Both the position numbers and the translations under genes were made by a program. Below are positions 1 to 9,138 of a DNA stretch of 64,000 nt, in pieces; within the stretch, counting starts at the first letter, position 1; each line of letters starts with the position of its first letter. Source of the stretch: Pseudomonas sp. H3(2019) (lineage in GTDB: Bacteria > Pseudomonadota > Gammaproteobacteria > Pseudomonadales > Pseudomonadaceae); the NCBI RefSeq assembly GCF_007713465.1, contig NZ_VMSG01000009.1, positions 62,001 to 126,000 on the forward strand, written 5' to 3'. The notes under the pieces are model-generated. The model did not search any database. It was not told the origin of the DNA and worked only from the letters and a program-made list of their open reading frames with translations.

Positions 1-932
1 GTAAGGTTCAGGTCACCAGTAGCGGTGATTCGTTTCTCGCAGCCCTGGCATTGGAAAAGAACCTGGTACGCAATGGCCTTCCCTTTGATGCCGTGTCAGT
101 GCTACCGGCTAGCGCGCCACTGGTCGGTCCGTTCGATCGGGTACTGATCCGCGTCCCCAAAACCCTGGCGTTGCTGGAAGAGCAACTGATCCGCCTGCAA
201 ACGCAACTGGCACCTGGCGCGCAAGTGGTTGCCGCGGCCATGATCAAACACCTGCCACGGGCTGCCGGTGATCTGCTGGAGCGCCACATCGGCCCGGTGC
301 AAGCGTCGCTTGCAGTCAAGAAAGCCCGCTTGCTGATTGCCACTCCCGGCGCCAGGCAACCCGCGCAGTCGCCCTACCCGACTCGCTACACGCTCGACGA
401 GCCGGCAATCGAGCTACTGAACCACGCCAATGTGTTTTGTCGCGAAGGCCTGGACATCGGTACCCGGGCATTTCTCCCTCATCTGCCGAAAAACCTGGGT
501 AGCGCGCGAGTCGCCGACCTGGGTTGTGGCAACGGTGTATTGGCCATCGCCAGTGCCCTGCAAAACCCTCAAGCCCACTACACGCTGGTGGACGAATCGT
601 TCATGGCCGTGCAATCCGCCACCGAAAACTGGCAGGCCGCCCTCGGTGAACGCGAAGTCATCGTGCGGGCGGGCGATGGTCTGGCCGGGCAGGAGCCGCA
701 GTCGCTGGACGTGGTGCTGTGCAATCCACCCTTCCATCAACAACAGGTGGTCGGTGACTTCCTCGCCTGGCGGATGTTCCAGCAGGCTCGCGAATCACTG
801 GTGGTGGGCGGCGCGCTATACATCGTCGGCAACCGGCATCTGGGTTATCACAGCAAACTGGCGCGGCTGTTCCGCGGTGTCGAGCAGGTCGCGGCAACGC
901 CCAAATTCGTGATCCTCAAGGCCCGTAAATAA
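1..932 (+). CDS. rlmG: 23S rRNA (guanine-N2)-methyltransferase RlmG, 5'-truncated by window edge
   Basis: The reading frame is open from base 3 with no stop, so the gene begins before the window; about 310 C-terminal residues are visible of a family that is usually about 375. The protein methylates N2 of G1835 in 23S rRNA using S-adenosylmethionine. The SAM-binding loop VADLGCGNGVL and the catalytic NPPF motif of N2-guanine methyltransferases (in VVLCNPPFHQQ) are both present in the C-terminal Rossmann domain. The N-terminal part is the degenerate methyltransferase-like domain typical of RlmG/RsmC proteins. RsmC is the main alternative, but the conserved blocks fit RlmG better. Confidence 0.85.
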   Translation, partial: KVQVTSSGDSFLAALALEKNLVRNGLPFDAVSVLPASAPLVGPFDRVLIRVPKTLALLEEQLIRLQTQLAPGAQVVAAAMIKHLPRAAGDLLERHIGPVQASLAVKKARLLIATPGARQPAQSPYPTRYTLDEPAIELLNHANVFCREGLDIGTRAFLPHLPKNLGSARVADLGCGNGVLAIASALQNPQAHYTLVDESFMAVQSATENWQAALGEREVIVRAGDGLAGQEPQSLDVVLCNPPFHQQQVVGDFLAWRMFQQARESLVVGGALYIVGNRHLGYHSKLARLFRGVEQVAATPKFVILKARK

Positions 933-948
933 AGGCCAACTCCCAGGC

Positions 949-973
949 AAAAAAAACCCTCCAGCGGAGGGTT
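949..973 (-). terminator. Intrinsic terminator of the cio operon
   Basis: An 8-bp inverted repeat (AACCCTCC / GGAGGGTT, loop AGC) lies at 955-973. Read on the minus strand it is followed by eight U residues (the A run at 949-956), so it ends the minus-strand cio transcript. In the plus direction it has no good U tract, though it may also slow rlmG transcription. Confidence 0.75.
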
Positions 974-1016
974 ATAAATCCGTGCCGCAAAGCACGGGAT
1001 GGGATGTTCGGGTCGA

Positions 1017-1184
1017 TCAGTGAGTGGTCAGGCCAGCAGCGTTCATGAACATGCGCATCAGGCTGGCCACGACAAACAGCGCCAATACGCTGCCGGTCCA
1101 GATCATTGCCAGCCAGCCAAGCCGCTGCCAGAGCGGCTTCTTCTCAGCCTGTTCGATTTCCTGCAAAGAGTGTTTATTAGCCAT
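1017..1184 (-). CDS. Small DUF2474-type membrane subunit of the cyanide-insensitive oxidase
   Basis: This 55-residue protein has a charged N-terminus and one membrane segment (about residues 22-44, LGWLAMIWTGSVLALFVVAS). Single-helix DUF2474 proteins are encoded after cioAB in many Pseudomonas and probably play the accessory role that CydX plays in cytochrome bd. The start is taken at the ATG at 1184 (MANKHS); an in-frame ATG at 1223 would add 13 residues lacking family resemblance. It lies 68 bases after cioB on the same strand and before a terminator, so it is the last gene of the operon. Confidence 0.7.
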   Translation of the reverse strand: MANKHSLQEIEQAEKKPLWQRLGWLAMIWTGSVLALFVVASLMRMFMNAAGLTTH

Positions 1185-1252
1185 TGCCCCGGTCCTCGGT
1201 CTGGGTTTGATGGCGCCTTTCAAGACGCCATCGCGAGCAAGCTTTGCTCCTG

Positions 1253-2260
1253 CTAGTGGTAACCGTCGTCATGGGTCACCTTGCCGCGGAACACGTAGTA
1301 GCTCCAGAAGGTGTAGCCCAGAATGAACGGGATGATGAACAGGGTGCCGACCAGCATGAAGCCTTGGCTTTGCGGCGGGGCGGCGGCGTCCCAGATCGAA
1401 ATCGACGGCGGCACGATATTCGGCCACAGGCTGATACCCAGACCGCTGTAACCGAGGAAGATCAGCACCAGGGTCAACAGGAACGGCGTGTAGTGGGCAT
1501 TACGGGCCACAGCACGTATCAAACCGTACAGGGTCACCAACACCAGGATCGGCACCGGCAAGAACCAGAACAGGTTCGGCAGGGTGAACCAGCGCGCAGC
1601 AATCTCGGCATGGGCCAGCGGAGTCCAGATGCTGACGATACCGGTCACCGCCAGCAGCACCAACGCCAGCGGTCGTGCCAGGTTGTGCATCTGCTCCTGC
1701 AACTGGCCTTCGGTTTTCATGATCAGCCAGGTGCAGCCGAGCAGCGCATAAGCGACGATCAGCGCCACACCGCAGAACAGCGAGAACGGTGTCAGCCAGT
1801 CCAGCGTGCCGCCGGCGAACTGCCGATTGACCACCGGGATGCCGTCGATAAATGCCCCCAGCGCCACGCCCTGAAAGAACGTCGCCGTCAGCGAACCGCC
1901 GATAAAGCACTTGTCCCAGATGTGTCGCTTGTGGTCCTTGGCCTTGAAGCGGAACTCGAAGGCCACACCGCGGAAGATCAAGCCGATCAGCATCAGGATC
2001 AGCGGCAGGTACAACGCCGACAGCACTACCGAATACGCCAGCGGGAACGCGCCGAACAACGCCGCACCACCCAATACCAGCCAGGTTTCATTACCGTCCC
2101 AGACCGGCGCGACGGTGTTCATCATCACATCGCGGTCGCGGTCGCCCTTGATGAAGGGAAAGAGAATGCCGATTCCCAGGTCAAAACCATCCATGACCAC
2201 GTACATCATGATGCCGAAGATGATGATCACGGCCCAGATCAGCGGAAGATCAATACCCAT
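1253..2260 (-). CDS. cioB: Cytochrome bd-type (cyanide-insensitive) ubiquinol oxidase subunit II
   Basis: This 335-residue multi-span membrane protein of the CydB family partners CioA in the quinol oxidase that reduces oxygen to water at the inner membrane. The N-terminal stretch MDGFDLGIGILFPF is the CydB signature, followed by about eight hydrophobic segments. The length matches CioB rather than the longer E. coli CydB. It starts three bases after the cioA stop, so the two are translationally coupled. Its place between cioA and the small subunit leaves little doubt about the role. Confidence 0.93.
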   Translation of the reverse strand: MGIDLPLIWAVIIIFGIMMYVVMDGFDLGIGILFPFIKGDRDRDVMMNTVAPVWDGNETWLVLGGAALFGAFPLAYSVVLSALYLPLILMLIGLIFRGVAFEFRFKAKDHKRHIWDKCFIGGSLTATFFQGVALGAFIDGIPVVNRQFAGGTLDWLTPFSLFCGVALIVAYALLGCTWLIMKTEGQLQEQMHNLARPLALVLLAVTGIVSIWTPLAHAEIAARWFTLPNLFWFLPVPILVLVTLYGLIRAVARNAHYTPFLLTLVLIFLGYSGLGISLWPNIVPPSISIWDAAAPPQSQGFMLVGTLFIIPFILGYTFWSYYVFRGKVTHDDGYH

Positions 2261-2263
2261 GAC

Positions 2264-3697
2264 TCAATTCCCCTTGTTCAGGCTGTGGCTGTGATCACCG
2301 TTATCGTCGGCCGCGGAAAGCGGACGGGCCGGCGTGCGTTGCTGACCAGGGCCACCGTGGCTCGTTTCAGCACCTTCGTTGATCTTCGGCCCTTTGCGCA
2401 CCAGGCGCATCATGTAGCCAAGGCCGACGCCGAACAGCGAGAAATACACCACGACGAACAGCGCCAGGGTAATGCTCATTTGCAGGAAACTGTGCATGGA
2501 TGAAGCATCGGCAGTGCGCATCAGCCCGTACACCACCCACGGCTGACGGCCGATTTCAGTGGTGAACCAACCGGCGAGTATCGCGATCAGGCCCGATGGC
2601 CCCATCCACAGCGCCAGGTAGAGGAATGCACGGTTCGAATACAGCCTGTCACGCTTGCGCAGCCACAGACTCCACAGACCGGTAAAGATCATCAGGAAGC
2701 CCAGCCCGACCATGATCCGGAACGACCAGAACACAATGGTCGAGTTCGGCCGGTCTTCGGGCGCGAACTCCTTGAGTGCCGGGACCTGTTTGTCCAGCGA
2801 GTGAGTCAGGATCAGGCTGCCCAGGTACGGAATTTCGACTGCGAACTTGGTCTTCTCGGCTTTCATGTCCGGCCAGCCAAACAGGATCAGCGGGGTCGGC
2901 TCATTGCCGACGTTTTCCCAGTGACCTTCAATCGCGGCGATTTTCGCCGGCTGATGCTTGAGCGTGTTGAGGCCGTGGAAGTCACCGATCACGGCCTGAA
3001 TCGGTGCAACGATCAAGGCCATCCACATGGCCATCGACAGCATGGTGCGAATCGCCGGGTTATCACGGCCGCGCAACAAGTGCCAGGCGGCTGACGAGCC
3101 GACAAAGAAGGCAGTGGCCACAAAAGCTGCAGTGGCCATGTGCATCAAGCGGTACGGGAACGACGGGTTGAAAATCACCGCCAGCCAGTCCACCGGAATT
3201 ACCTGGCCGTTAACGATTTCGTAGCCCTGCGGGGTTTGCATCCAGCTGTTGGAGGCAAGAATCCAGAACGTCGAGATCAGCGTGCCGATGGCCACCATGA
3301 CGGTGGCGAAGAAGTGCAGCTTGCGCCCGACCCTGTTCCAGCCAAACAGCATGACGCCAAGAAAACCGGCTTCGAGGAAGAACGCCGTAAGCACTTCATA
3401 GGTCAGCAGCGGCCCGGTGACGGAACCGGCAAAGTCCGAGAAGCGGCTCCAGTTGGTGCCAAACTGATAAGCCATGACCAATCCGGAGACCACCCCCATG
3501 CCGAAGTTGACGGCAAATATCTTCGACCAGAAGTGGTACAGATCACGGTAGGTATCGTTGTGGGTCTTCAGCCACAAGCCTTCAAGCACCGCCAGGTAAC
3601 TCGCCAGGCCGATGGTGATCGCCGGGAACAGGATGTGAAACGAGATGGTGAACGCGAACTGAATTCGGGCGAGATCAAGTGCCTCCAAACCGAACAT
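2264..3697 (-). CDS. cioA: Cytochrome bd-type (cyanide-insensitive) ubiquinol oxidase subunit I
   Basis: This 477-residue haem-binding subunit oxidises ubiquinol and carries the haems of the bd/CIO oxidase. Visible landmarks are His21 in the first helix (a haem ligand), the helix containing YEVLTAFFLEAGFLG with acidic residues of the proton path, the quinol-loop motif KHQPAKIAAIEG and the conserved GRQPW motif. The short Q loop is typical of the CIO subclass. The ATG at 3697 (MFGLEALD) is chosen because AGAGGAAG lies just upstream; the ORF could extend to 3781 but those residues are not family-like. CIO enzymes lack the spectral features of bd and tolerate cyanide (known for the family). Confidence 0.95.
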   Translation of the reverse strand: MFGLEALDLARIQFAFTISFHILFPAITIGLASYLAVLEGLWLKTHNDTYRDLYHFWSKIFAVNFGMGVVSGLVMAYQFGTNWSRFSDFAGSVTGPLLTYEVLTAFFLEAGFLGVMLFGWNRVGRKLHFFATVMVAIGTLISTFWILASNSWMQTPQGYEIVNGQVIPVDWLAVIFNPSFPYRLMHMATAAFVATAFFVGSSAAWHLLRGRDNPAIRTMLSMAMWMALIVAPIQAVIGDFHGLNTLKHQPAKIAAIEGHWENVGNEPTPLILFGWPDMKAEKTKFAVEIPYLGSLILTHSLDKQVPALKEFAPEDRPNSTIVFWSFRIMVGLGFLMIFTGLWSLWLRKRDRLYSNRAFLYLALWMGPSGLIAILAGWFTTEIGRQPWVVYGLMRTADASSMHSFLQMSITLALFVVVYFSLFGVGLGYMMRLVRKGPKINEGAETSHGGPGQQRTPARPLSAADDNGDHSHSLNKGN

Positions 3698-3856
3698 AAG
3701 TCTTCCTCTGTCTGGTAATACGGCTGCTGGCTGGAAGCCTGCACCCACCGCCCCCACGGTTATGGAGTGTGGCGAATTCAAATTCGTTGTTTTTTACAAC
3801 CATCGCAACGCAGGGAGTCTGGCCATCTGGCCGCCAGAGCAAATCCACCAAGGGTT

Positions 3857-3870
3857 TTGATCTGGATCAA
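3857..3870. promoter_or_regulatory. Anr/Fnr-type binding site upstream of cioA
   Basis: TTGATCTGGATCAA is a perfect match to the Fnr/Anr consensus TTGAT-N4-ATCAA. It sits 160 bases upstream of the cioA start in the 396-base gap between cioA and the divergent MFS gene. Anr is reported to repress cioAB in P. aeruginosa at low oxygen, so oxygen-dependent control of cioAB is the natural reading. The site could also act on the plus-strand MFS gene. No convincing -35/-10 pair was found, and nothing else was recognised in the gap. Confidence 0.7.
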
Positions 3871-4093
3871 GTAACGATGAAAGAGTAGTCCCATTTTCAG
3901 CGCCCGACTGTGTGGTCTTTTGCCGCGTGACAGGTTGCCTCACCGTTCTGTTCAGGGCTGCGGTATTCGCTGTGGCGAAGGTACGACGCGGGCTTCAGGA
4001 TAGGTGTCTAGCTAACTAAATTTCCCGCACACGCAACTTCAGGTTACAACTTGGTGATAATCTCGATTTTTCCTCGTTCAGACCTGCCTGCCG

Positions 4094-5377
4094 ATGCCGA
4101 CCCAAGCCCCGCTGTTGTTGCGCCATCACCGCCCGTTCATTGCGTTCTGGCTGGCGCGGGTGTTTGCCGCCAGCAGCTTCCAGATGCTGACGGTGGCTAT
4201 CGGCTGGAACCTCTATCAACTCACCGGTAACGTGCTGGACCTGGGCCTGGTCGGGCTCGTGGGGTTCGCGCCACGGGTGTTGTTCATGCTCCACACCGGG
4301 CATGTGGCGGACCGTTATGACCGGCGCAAAGTCGCGGCCATCTGCCAGTCTTTGCAGGCGATGATCGCCCTCGCCCTGGCGATTGGCAGCGCCACTGATC
4401 ACGTCACCCGCGAGATGATCTTCATCCTCGCGTTCCTGCTCGGCGCCGCCCGTTCATTCGAAATGCCGACCACCCAGGCGTTATTACCGACGATTGTCCC
4501 CAGTGCACTGTTTCCGCGCGCAGTGGCCGCGTCCCAGTCGGCTCAGCAGTCAGCCACCATCGTCGCGCCAGCGCTGGGTGGTTTGCTGTATGCCTTCGGC
4601 AGCGTCTGGGTGTATGGCCCGACGGTGATTCTGTACCTCATCGCCTGCACCCTGATGCTCAACCTGCCCGCACGGCAAACCCCGCTGAACAAGGGCAAGG
4701 CAACGCTGGATTCGTTGCTTGCCGGGGTTCGCTTCATTCGCAACCGCCCGGACATTCTCGGGGCGATCTCACTGGATTTGTTCGCGGTGTTGCTCGGAGG
4801 CGCCACGGCGCTGCTGCCGGTGTTTGCCAAGGACATCCTGCTGACCGGTCCCTGGGGGCTGGGCCTGCTGCGCTCGGCGCCAGCGGTCGGGGCCTTGTTG
4901 ATGTCGTTATGGCTGGCGCGGTTTGCCGTGGAACGCAACGTCGGACGGGTCATGTTCACGGCCGTCGGGGTGTTTGGCGTCGCGACCATCGCCTTCGGCC
5001 TGTCGACCTCGTTCTGGTTCTCGCTGGCGGTGCTGGTGGTGCTCGGCGCAGCCGACATGATCAGCATGGTGATCCGCGCGTCCTTCGTGCAACTGGAAAC
5101 CCCGGACGAAATGCGCGGCAGGGTCAGCGCGGTGAACGGTTTGTTCATCGGTGCTTCGAACCAGTTGGGTGAATTCGAATCCGGACTCACCGCCCACTGG
5201 TTCGGCACCGTACCGGCGGTGGTCATGGGCGGAATCGGTACGCTGCTGGTCACCGGGACGTGGATCAAACTGTTCCCGACCCTGGCACAGCGCGACCGCA
5301 TGCATGTGCCGGTGGATGAGCCGAAGGCCTCAATGGAGCCCGCTAAACCAGCAACTCTGATGCCACCGCAGCCCTGA
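4094..5377 (+). CDS. MFS transporter of the EntS/DUF894 type
   Basis: This 427-residue protein has about 12 hydrophobic segments and the MFS loop motif after helix 2 (GHVADRYDRRKV). The overall pattern resembles the MFS_3/EntS group, whose members often export siderophores or drugs; the substrate here cannot be read from sequence. It is divergent from cioA. Its 3' end overlaps the convergent DJ-1-like gene by 35 bases, and the last 30 residues are a hydrophilic proline- and lysine-containing tail. No siderophore biosynthesis genes are nearby. Confidence 0.8.
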   Translation: MPTQAPLLLRHHRPFIAFWLARVFAASSFQMLTVAIGWNLYQLTGNVLDLGLVGLVGFAPRVLFMLHTGHVADRYDRRKVAAICQSLQAMIALALAIGSATDHVTREMIFILAFLLGAARSFEMPTTQALLPTIVPSALFPRAVAASQSAQQSATIVAPALGGLLYAFGSVWVYGPTVILYLIACTLMLNLPARQTPLNKGKATLDSLLAGVRFIRNRPDILGAISLDLFAVLLGGATALLPVFAKDILLTGPWGLGLLRSAPAVGALLMSLWLARFAVERNVGRVMFTAVGVFGVATIAFGLSTSFWFSLAVLVVLGAADMISMVIRASFVQLETPDEMRGRVSAVNGLFIGASNQLGEFESGLTAHWFGTVPAVVMGGIGTLLVTGTWIKLFPTLAQRDRMHVPVDEPKASMEPAKPATLMPPQP

Positions 5378-5894
5378 CGGCCTTGCCACACAGTCGTTCA
5401 ACCAGCACCAACGCAAACGCCAGGGCTGCGCTCGAACCTTGGGCGGTGATGCAGTTGCCGTCGATGACCACCGGTTGATCGACGAATGTGCAGCCGAGCA
5501 AATGATGGCTGGCGGCGGGCAGGCAGGTCATGCGCCGCTGACGCAATACGCCAAAGGCTTGCAGCGCCAGCGCCGGTGACTCGGCGATACCGGAAAACAG
5601 GCGCCCGGCGGCGGATTGATCCTGGACCAGTTGCAACAAAGGTTGATGAGCGGCCAGGCGCTGAGCGCCGACGGCGCCACCCGGCAAAACGACCAGATCG
5701 AACGGTTGCGCCAACACATCGACCAGCATCGCGTCGGCGGTCAATCGAGTGCCACGGGCGCAGGTGAGCATGCGCCGTGATTCGATGCTCGCCACCACCA
5801 CTTCGACTTTCGCACGGCGTAACACGTCGATCAGTGTCACGGCTTGCAGGTCGTCGATACCTTCGGCAAGGGTAATCAGGGCTCTAAAGGTCAT
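5343..5894 (-). CDS. DJ-1/PfpI (YajL-like) family protein without the usual nucleophile
   Basis: This 183-residue single-domain protein follows the YajL/DJ-1 fold, with ALITLAEGIDDLQAVTLIDVL at the N-terminus, VVLPGGAVGAQ in the middle and the nucleophile-elbow region GRLFSGIAESPALAL. In YajL/DJ-1 the elbow reads AAICAAP with a reactive Cys and the N-terminal loop carries a Glu (Glu18 in DJ-1). Here the Cys position is Ala104 and the Glu position is Gln17. Deglycase, chaperone or protease activity should therefore not be assumed. The gene overlaps the end of the MFS gene convergently. Confidence 0.8.
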   Translation of the reverse strand: MTFRALITLAEGIDDLQAVTLIDVLRRAKVEVVVASIESRRMLTCARGTRLTADAMLVDVLAQPFDLVVLPGGAVGAQRLAAHQPLLQLVQDQSAAGRLFSGIAESPALALQAFGVLRQRRMTCLPAASHHLLGCTFVDQPVVIDGNCITAQGSSAALAFALVLVERLCGKAVRAAVASELLV

Positions 5895-5973
5895 GGTCCG
5901 CGTCCACAGGGTGATCCTTAAAGCGTAGTCAGCTTTGCTGACAGATGTTCGAGCCTGCTGTTACCAGTGAAAG

Positions 5974-6432
5974 TTACTTGATGTACAGCTGCGTCGACAG
6001 CGTATTGCCCGGTGCATTGATCGAGGTATTACTGAAGGTGAAAGTGCCTTCCTGCTTACCTGCCAGATCAAAGGTGTAGAGGTTGCCGACGATTTTGCTG
6101 GCCACGCCGGAGCATTCCGTCAGATTGCCGTTGCCATAGGCGCAGACAGGCGCCCGCACGCCATTGACTTCAAAGCCGTCCAGCGTTGCATTCGGCAGGC
6201 GGCCGTAGCCGATCTCCAGCACGTAGATCTTGATGCCGGGGCCGGCATGATCGCACTGCGTCTTCTCCTGCCCTGGCGCAATATCTTCAATGCCGCAGGA
6301 GGTCGACTGGACCTTGAGGACCTTGACTTCGCTCAGTGGCGGTGCAGACGCTGCCAGTGCGGTGTGCGCACCGAACAACATGGCGCCAGACAGGCCAAAA
6401 GCCAGAATCATCCTGTTCTTTATAGAAGACAT
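5974..6432 (-). CDS. Small secreted protein, possibly DUF4879
   Basis: This 152-residue protein has a clear signal peptide (MILAFGLSGAMLFGAHTALA, cleavage before ASAPP). The mature part carries four cysteines, at STSCGIED, TQCDHAG, APVCAYG and LTECSG, probably two disulfides. It is mostly beta-rich and resembles DUF4879/YolA-like secreted proteins from memory; no function is established. The start at 6432 is favoured over 6444 because GGGAG lies at the right distance before it. It is transcribed alone, on the strand opposite the purine permease. Confidence 0.7.
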   Translation of the reverse strand: MSSIKNRMILAFGLSGAMLFGAHTALAASAPPLSEVKVLKVQSTSCGIEDIAPGQEKTQCDHAGPGIKIYVLEIGYGRLPNATLDGFEVNGVRAPVCAYGNGNLTECSGVASKIVGNLYTFDLAGKQEGTFTFSNTSINAPGNTLSTQLYIK

Positions 6433-6578
6433 ATCCACTCCCAAAACCAGCGCGCAGTATGCCCCACTCCCTCAAACTGCAAAACATCGCCGACGATCAA
6501 CGCCATTAGGCAGCCATAGCCGCACACGGCTGGTATGATGCGCGGCTTTTTCCGACCGATAGAAAATACTCAGGTGCC

Positions 6579-6594
6579 TGGCACGGCCTGTGCT
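6579..6594 (+). promoter_or_regulatory. Candidate sigma-54 promoter of the purine permease gene
   Basis: TGGCACGGCCTGTGCT matches the RpoN consensus TGGCACG-N4-TTGCW with one mismatch and the correct GG-GC spacing. It lies about 54 bases before the permease ATG. Nitrogen-controlled uptake of purines would fit, but no NtrC sites were identified. Confidence 0.45.
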
Positions 6595-6647
6595 TTGCTG
6601 TTGAAGTCGATACATTCACGGCGCCGGGCGCGCCACGGGGAGCAGAC

Positions 6648-7943
6648 ATGCTGGAAAGGCTGTTTCAACTCAAGGCACACAACACCAACGTGCGTACCGA
6701 GATTCTTGCCGGTATCACGACCTTTTTGGCCATGGCCTACATTCTGTTCGTCAACCCGAGCATCCTCGGCGAGACCGGCATGGACAAGGGCGCGGTGTTT
6801 GTCGCGACGTGCCTGGCAGCGGCCATCGGCTCGACGACCATGGGCCTGATCGCCAACTACCCGATCGCCCTGGCACCGGGCATGGGCCTGAACGCCTTCT
6901 TCACCTACACCGTGGTGCTGCACATGGGCCACACCTGGCAAGTGGCGCTGGGGGCGGTGTTCATCTCGGCGGTCATGTTTTTCGTGCTGTCGATCTTTCG
7001 CATCCGCGAATGGATCATCAACAGCATCCCGCTGGCGTTGCGCTCGGCGATTGCTGCCGGTATCGGTCTGTTCCTGGCGCTGATCGCCCTGCACAACGCG
7101 GGCATCGTGGTCAGCAACCCGGCGACCATGGTTGGCCTCGGCGACCTGAAACAACCGGCACCGATCCTCGCGACTCTGGGTTTTGCACTGATCGTCGCCC
7201 TTGAAGCACTGAAAGTGCGCGGTGCGGTGCTGATCGGCATCCTGGCCGTGACCATTGCGTCCATCGCCCTGGGCTTCACACCGTTCGGCGGCGTGATGGC
7301 CATGCCACCTTCGCTGGCCCCGACCTTCCTGCAACTGGACATCAAGGGCGCGCTGGACATCGGTCTGGTCAGCGTGATTTTCGCCTTCCTGTTCGTTGAC
7401 CTGTTCGACAACTCCGGCACCCTGATCGGCGTCGCCAAGCGCGCCGGCCTGATGGACAAGGACGGCCACATGCCGAAAATGGGCCGTGCGCTGATCGCTG
7501 ACAGCACCGCGGCCATGGCCGGCTCCCTGCTGGGCACCTCGACCACCACCAGCTACATCGAGTCGGCTGCGGGTGTCAGCGCCGGTGGCCGTACCGGCCT
7601 GACAGCCGTCGTGGTGGCCATTCTGTTCCTGCTGGCGTTGTTCTTCGCACCTCTGGCCGCCAGCGTACCGGCCTTCGCCACCGCGCCCGCTCTGCTGTTC
7701 GTCGCCGTACTGATGACCTCGGGCCTGGCGGAAATAGACTGGGACGACATCACCGTTGCCGCGCCAGTGGTCGTTACCGCGCTGGCCATGCCATTCACTT
7801 ACTCCATCGCCAACGGTATCGCGTTCGGGTTCATTTCCTGGACCGCCATCAAGTTGCTGTCCGGTCGCGGCCGTGAACTGAACTCGGCGTTGGTGGTTCT
7901 GTCGATTCTGTTCGTGATCAAGTTGGGTTGGTTCAACGCATGA
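6648..7943 (+). CDS. AzgA/NCS2-type purine (hypoxanthine/guanine/adenine) permease
   Basis: This 431-residue polytopic protein is of the AzgA/GhxP branch of nucleobase transporters, which import purines with protons across the inner membrane. Family signatures include [21 protein letters not shown] near the N-terminus, [18 protein letters not shown] in helix 3 and [16 protein letters not shown] in the helix 8 region. Which purine it prefers cannot be told. Its stop overlaps the trmA start in ATGA, so the two genes are translationally coupled. A sigma-54-type promoter is visible upstream. Confidence 0.88.
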   Translation: MLERLFQLKAHNTNVRTEILAGITTFLAMAYILFVNPSILGETGMDKGAVFVATCLAAAIGSTTMGLIANYPIALAPGMGLNAFFTYTVVLHMGHTWQVALGAVFISAVMFFVLSIFRIREWIINSIPLALRSAIAAGIGLFLALIALHNAGIVVSNPATMVGLGDLKQPAPILATLGFALIVALEALKVRGAVLIGILAVTIASIALGFTPFGGVMAMPPSLAPTFLQLDIKGALDIGLVSVIFAFLFVDLFDNSGTLIGVAKRAGLMDKDGHMPKMGRALIADSTAAMAGSLLGTSTTTSYIESAAGVSAGGRTGLTAVVVAILFLLALFFAPLAASVPAFATAPALLFVAVLMTSGLAEIDWDDITVAAPVVVTALAMPFTYSIANGIAFGFISWTAIKLLSGRGRELNSALVVLSILFVIKLGWFNA

Positions 7944-9019
7944 CTTTCGATTTCCAGACTTACACGGCTCAGCTCGAAGAAAAGACCACGCGCCTGCGTG
8001 ACCTGCTGGCGCCGTTCGATGCACCAGAACCTGCGGTGTTCGACTCGCCGCTGGCGAACTTTCGCCTGCGCGCCGAATTCCGCTTGTGGCGCGAAGCCGG
8101 CCAGCGTCACTACGCGATGTTCTCTCAGGAAGACAAACGCACACCGATCCTGATCGAAGAGTTCCCGATCGCAAGCCTGCGCATCAACCAGTTGATGCCG
8201 CAGCTCAAGGCCGCCTGGCAAGCCAGCGCCGCCCTGAGCCACAAGCTGTTTCAGGTGGAGTTCCTGACCACCCTGGCCGGCGATGCGATGATTACCTTGT
8301 GTTATCACCGTCCGCTGGACGAGCACTGGCATGCGGCGGCGTCGAAACTGGCCGCGGACCTCAACGTCAGCGTGATCGGTCGCTCCAAGGGCAAACGCGA
8401 AGTGATTGGCCATGATTATGTGGTCGAGAAACTTGAAGTCGGCGGTCGTACCTTCAGCTATCGCCAACCGGAAGGCGCGTTCACCCAACCAAATGGCACG
8501 GTGAACCAGAAGATGCTCAACTGGGCTTACGACGCTCTGGGCGATCGTTCCGACGATTTGCTGGAGCTGTATTGCGGCAACGGCAACTTCACCCTGCCGC
8601 TGGCGACCCGCGTGCGCAAAGTGCTGGCCACCGAAATCAGCAAGACCTCGGTGAATGCAGCATTGAGCAATCTCAGTGAAAACGCTGTGGATAACGTCAC
8701 CCTGGTGCGTCTGTCTGCCGAAGAGCTGACCGAAGCGCTGAATGAAGTTCGCCCGTTCCGCCGTTTGCATGGCATCGATCTGAAGAGCTACGAGTTCGGT
8801 AGCGTGTTCGTCGACCCACCGCGCGCCGGCATGGACCCGGACACGTGCGAACTGACCCGACGCTTCGAGAACATCCTGTACATCTCGTGCAATCCGGAAA
8901 CGCTGGCGGCCAACATCGCCCAATTGCACGACACCCACCGCATCACCCGCTGCGCGATGTTCGATCAGTTCCCGTGGACGCACCACATGGAATCCGGGGT
9001 CTTGCTGACCCGACGTTGA
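7940..9019 (+). CDS. trmA: tRNA (uracil-5-)-methyltransferase
   Basis: This 359-residue SAM-dependent enzyme makes m5U54 (ribothymidine) in tRNA. The N-terminal stretch [17 protein letters not shown] and [11 protein letters not shown] aligns closely with E. coli TrmA. The SAM motif is [14 protein letters not shown], the catalytic Cys is in [11 protein letters not shown] and the base-binding motif is VFVDPPRAG. The ATG at 7940 overlaps the permease stop by four bases; an in-frame ATG four codons upstream lies inside the permease and is unlikely. The gene ends before a strong terminator. Confidence 0.95.
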   Translation: MTFDFQTYTAQLEEKTTRLRDLLAPFDAPEPAVFDSPLANFRLRAEFRLWREAGQRHYAMFSQEDKRTPILIEEFPIASLRINQLMPQLKAAWQASAALSHKLFQVEFLTTLAGDAMITLCYHRPLDEHWHAAASKLAADLNVSVIGRSKGKREVIGHDYVVEKLEVGGRTFSYRQPEGAFTQPNGTVNQKMLNWAYDALGDRSDDLLELYCGNGNFTLPLATRVRKVLATEISKTSVNAALSNLSENAVDNVTLVRLSAEELTEALNEVRPFRRLHGIDLKSYEFGSVFVDPPRAGMDPDTCELTRRFENILYISCNPETLAANIAQLHDTHRITRCAMFDQFPWTHHMESGVLLTRR

Positions 9020-9041
9020 TTGCACACGCTCATGACAAAAC

Positions 9042-9065
9042 AGCCGTCTTGATGACGGCTTTTTT
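9042..9065 (+). terminator. Intrinsic terminator after trmA
   Basis: A perfect 7-bp stem AGCCGTC/GACGGCT with loop TTGAT is followed by TTTTT at 9061-9065. It ends the permease-trmA transcript. Confidence 0.9.
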
Positions 9066-9138
9066 GTGAGTGGCGCCTGCGACTGTCCGATCATCGAACA
9101 CTTATTGCCGTCTTGCGAGGCTTGCCGCTCAGGTTCAA

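Noticed and set aside
1244..2503. 419-codon plus-strand frame across the cio genes
   Set aside because: It is antisense to cioB and the end of cioA, rich in Gln/His/Arg as expected for a shadow of a GC-rich gene.
6570..8174. 534-codon minus-strand frame
   Set aside because: It is antisense to the purine permease and the start of trmA; Gln/Arg/His/Gly-rich without any family motif.
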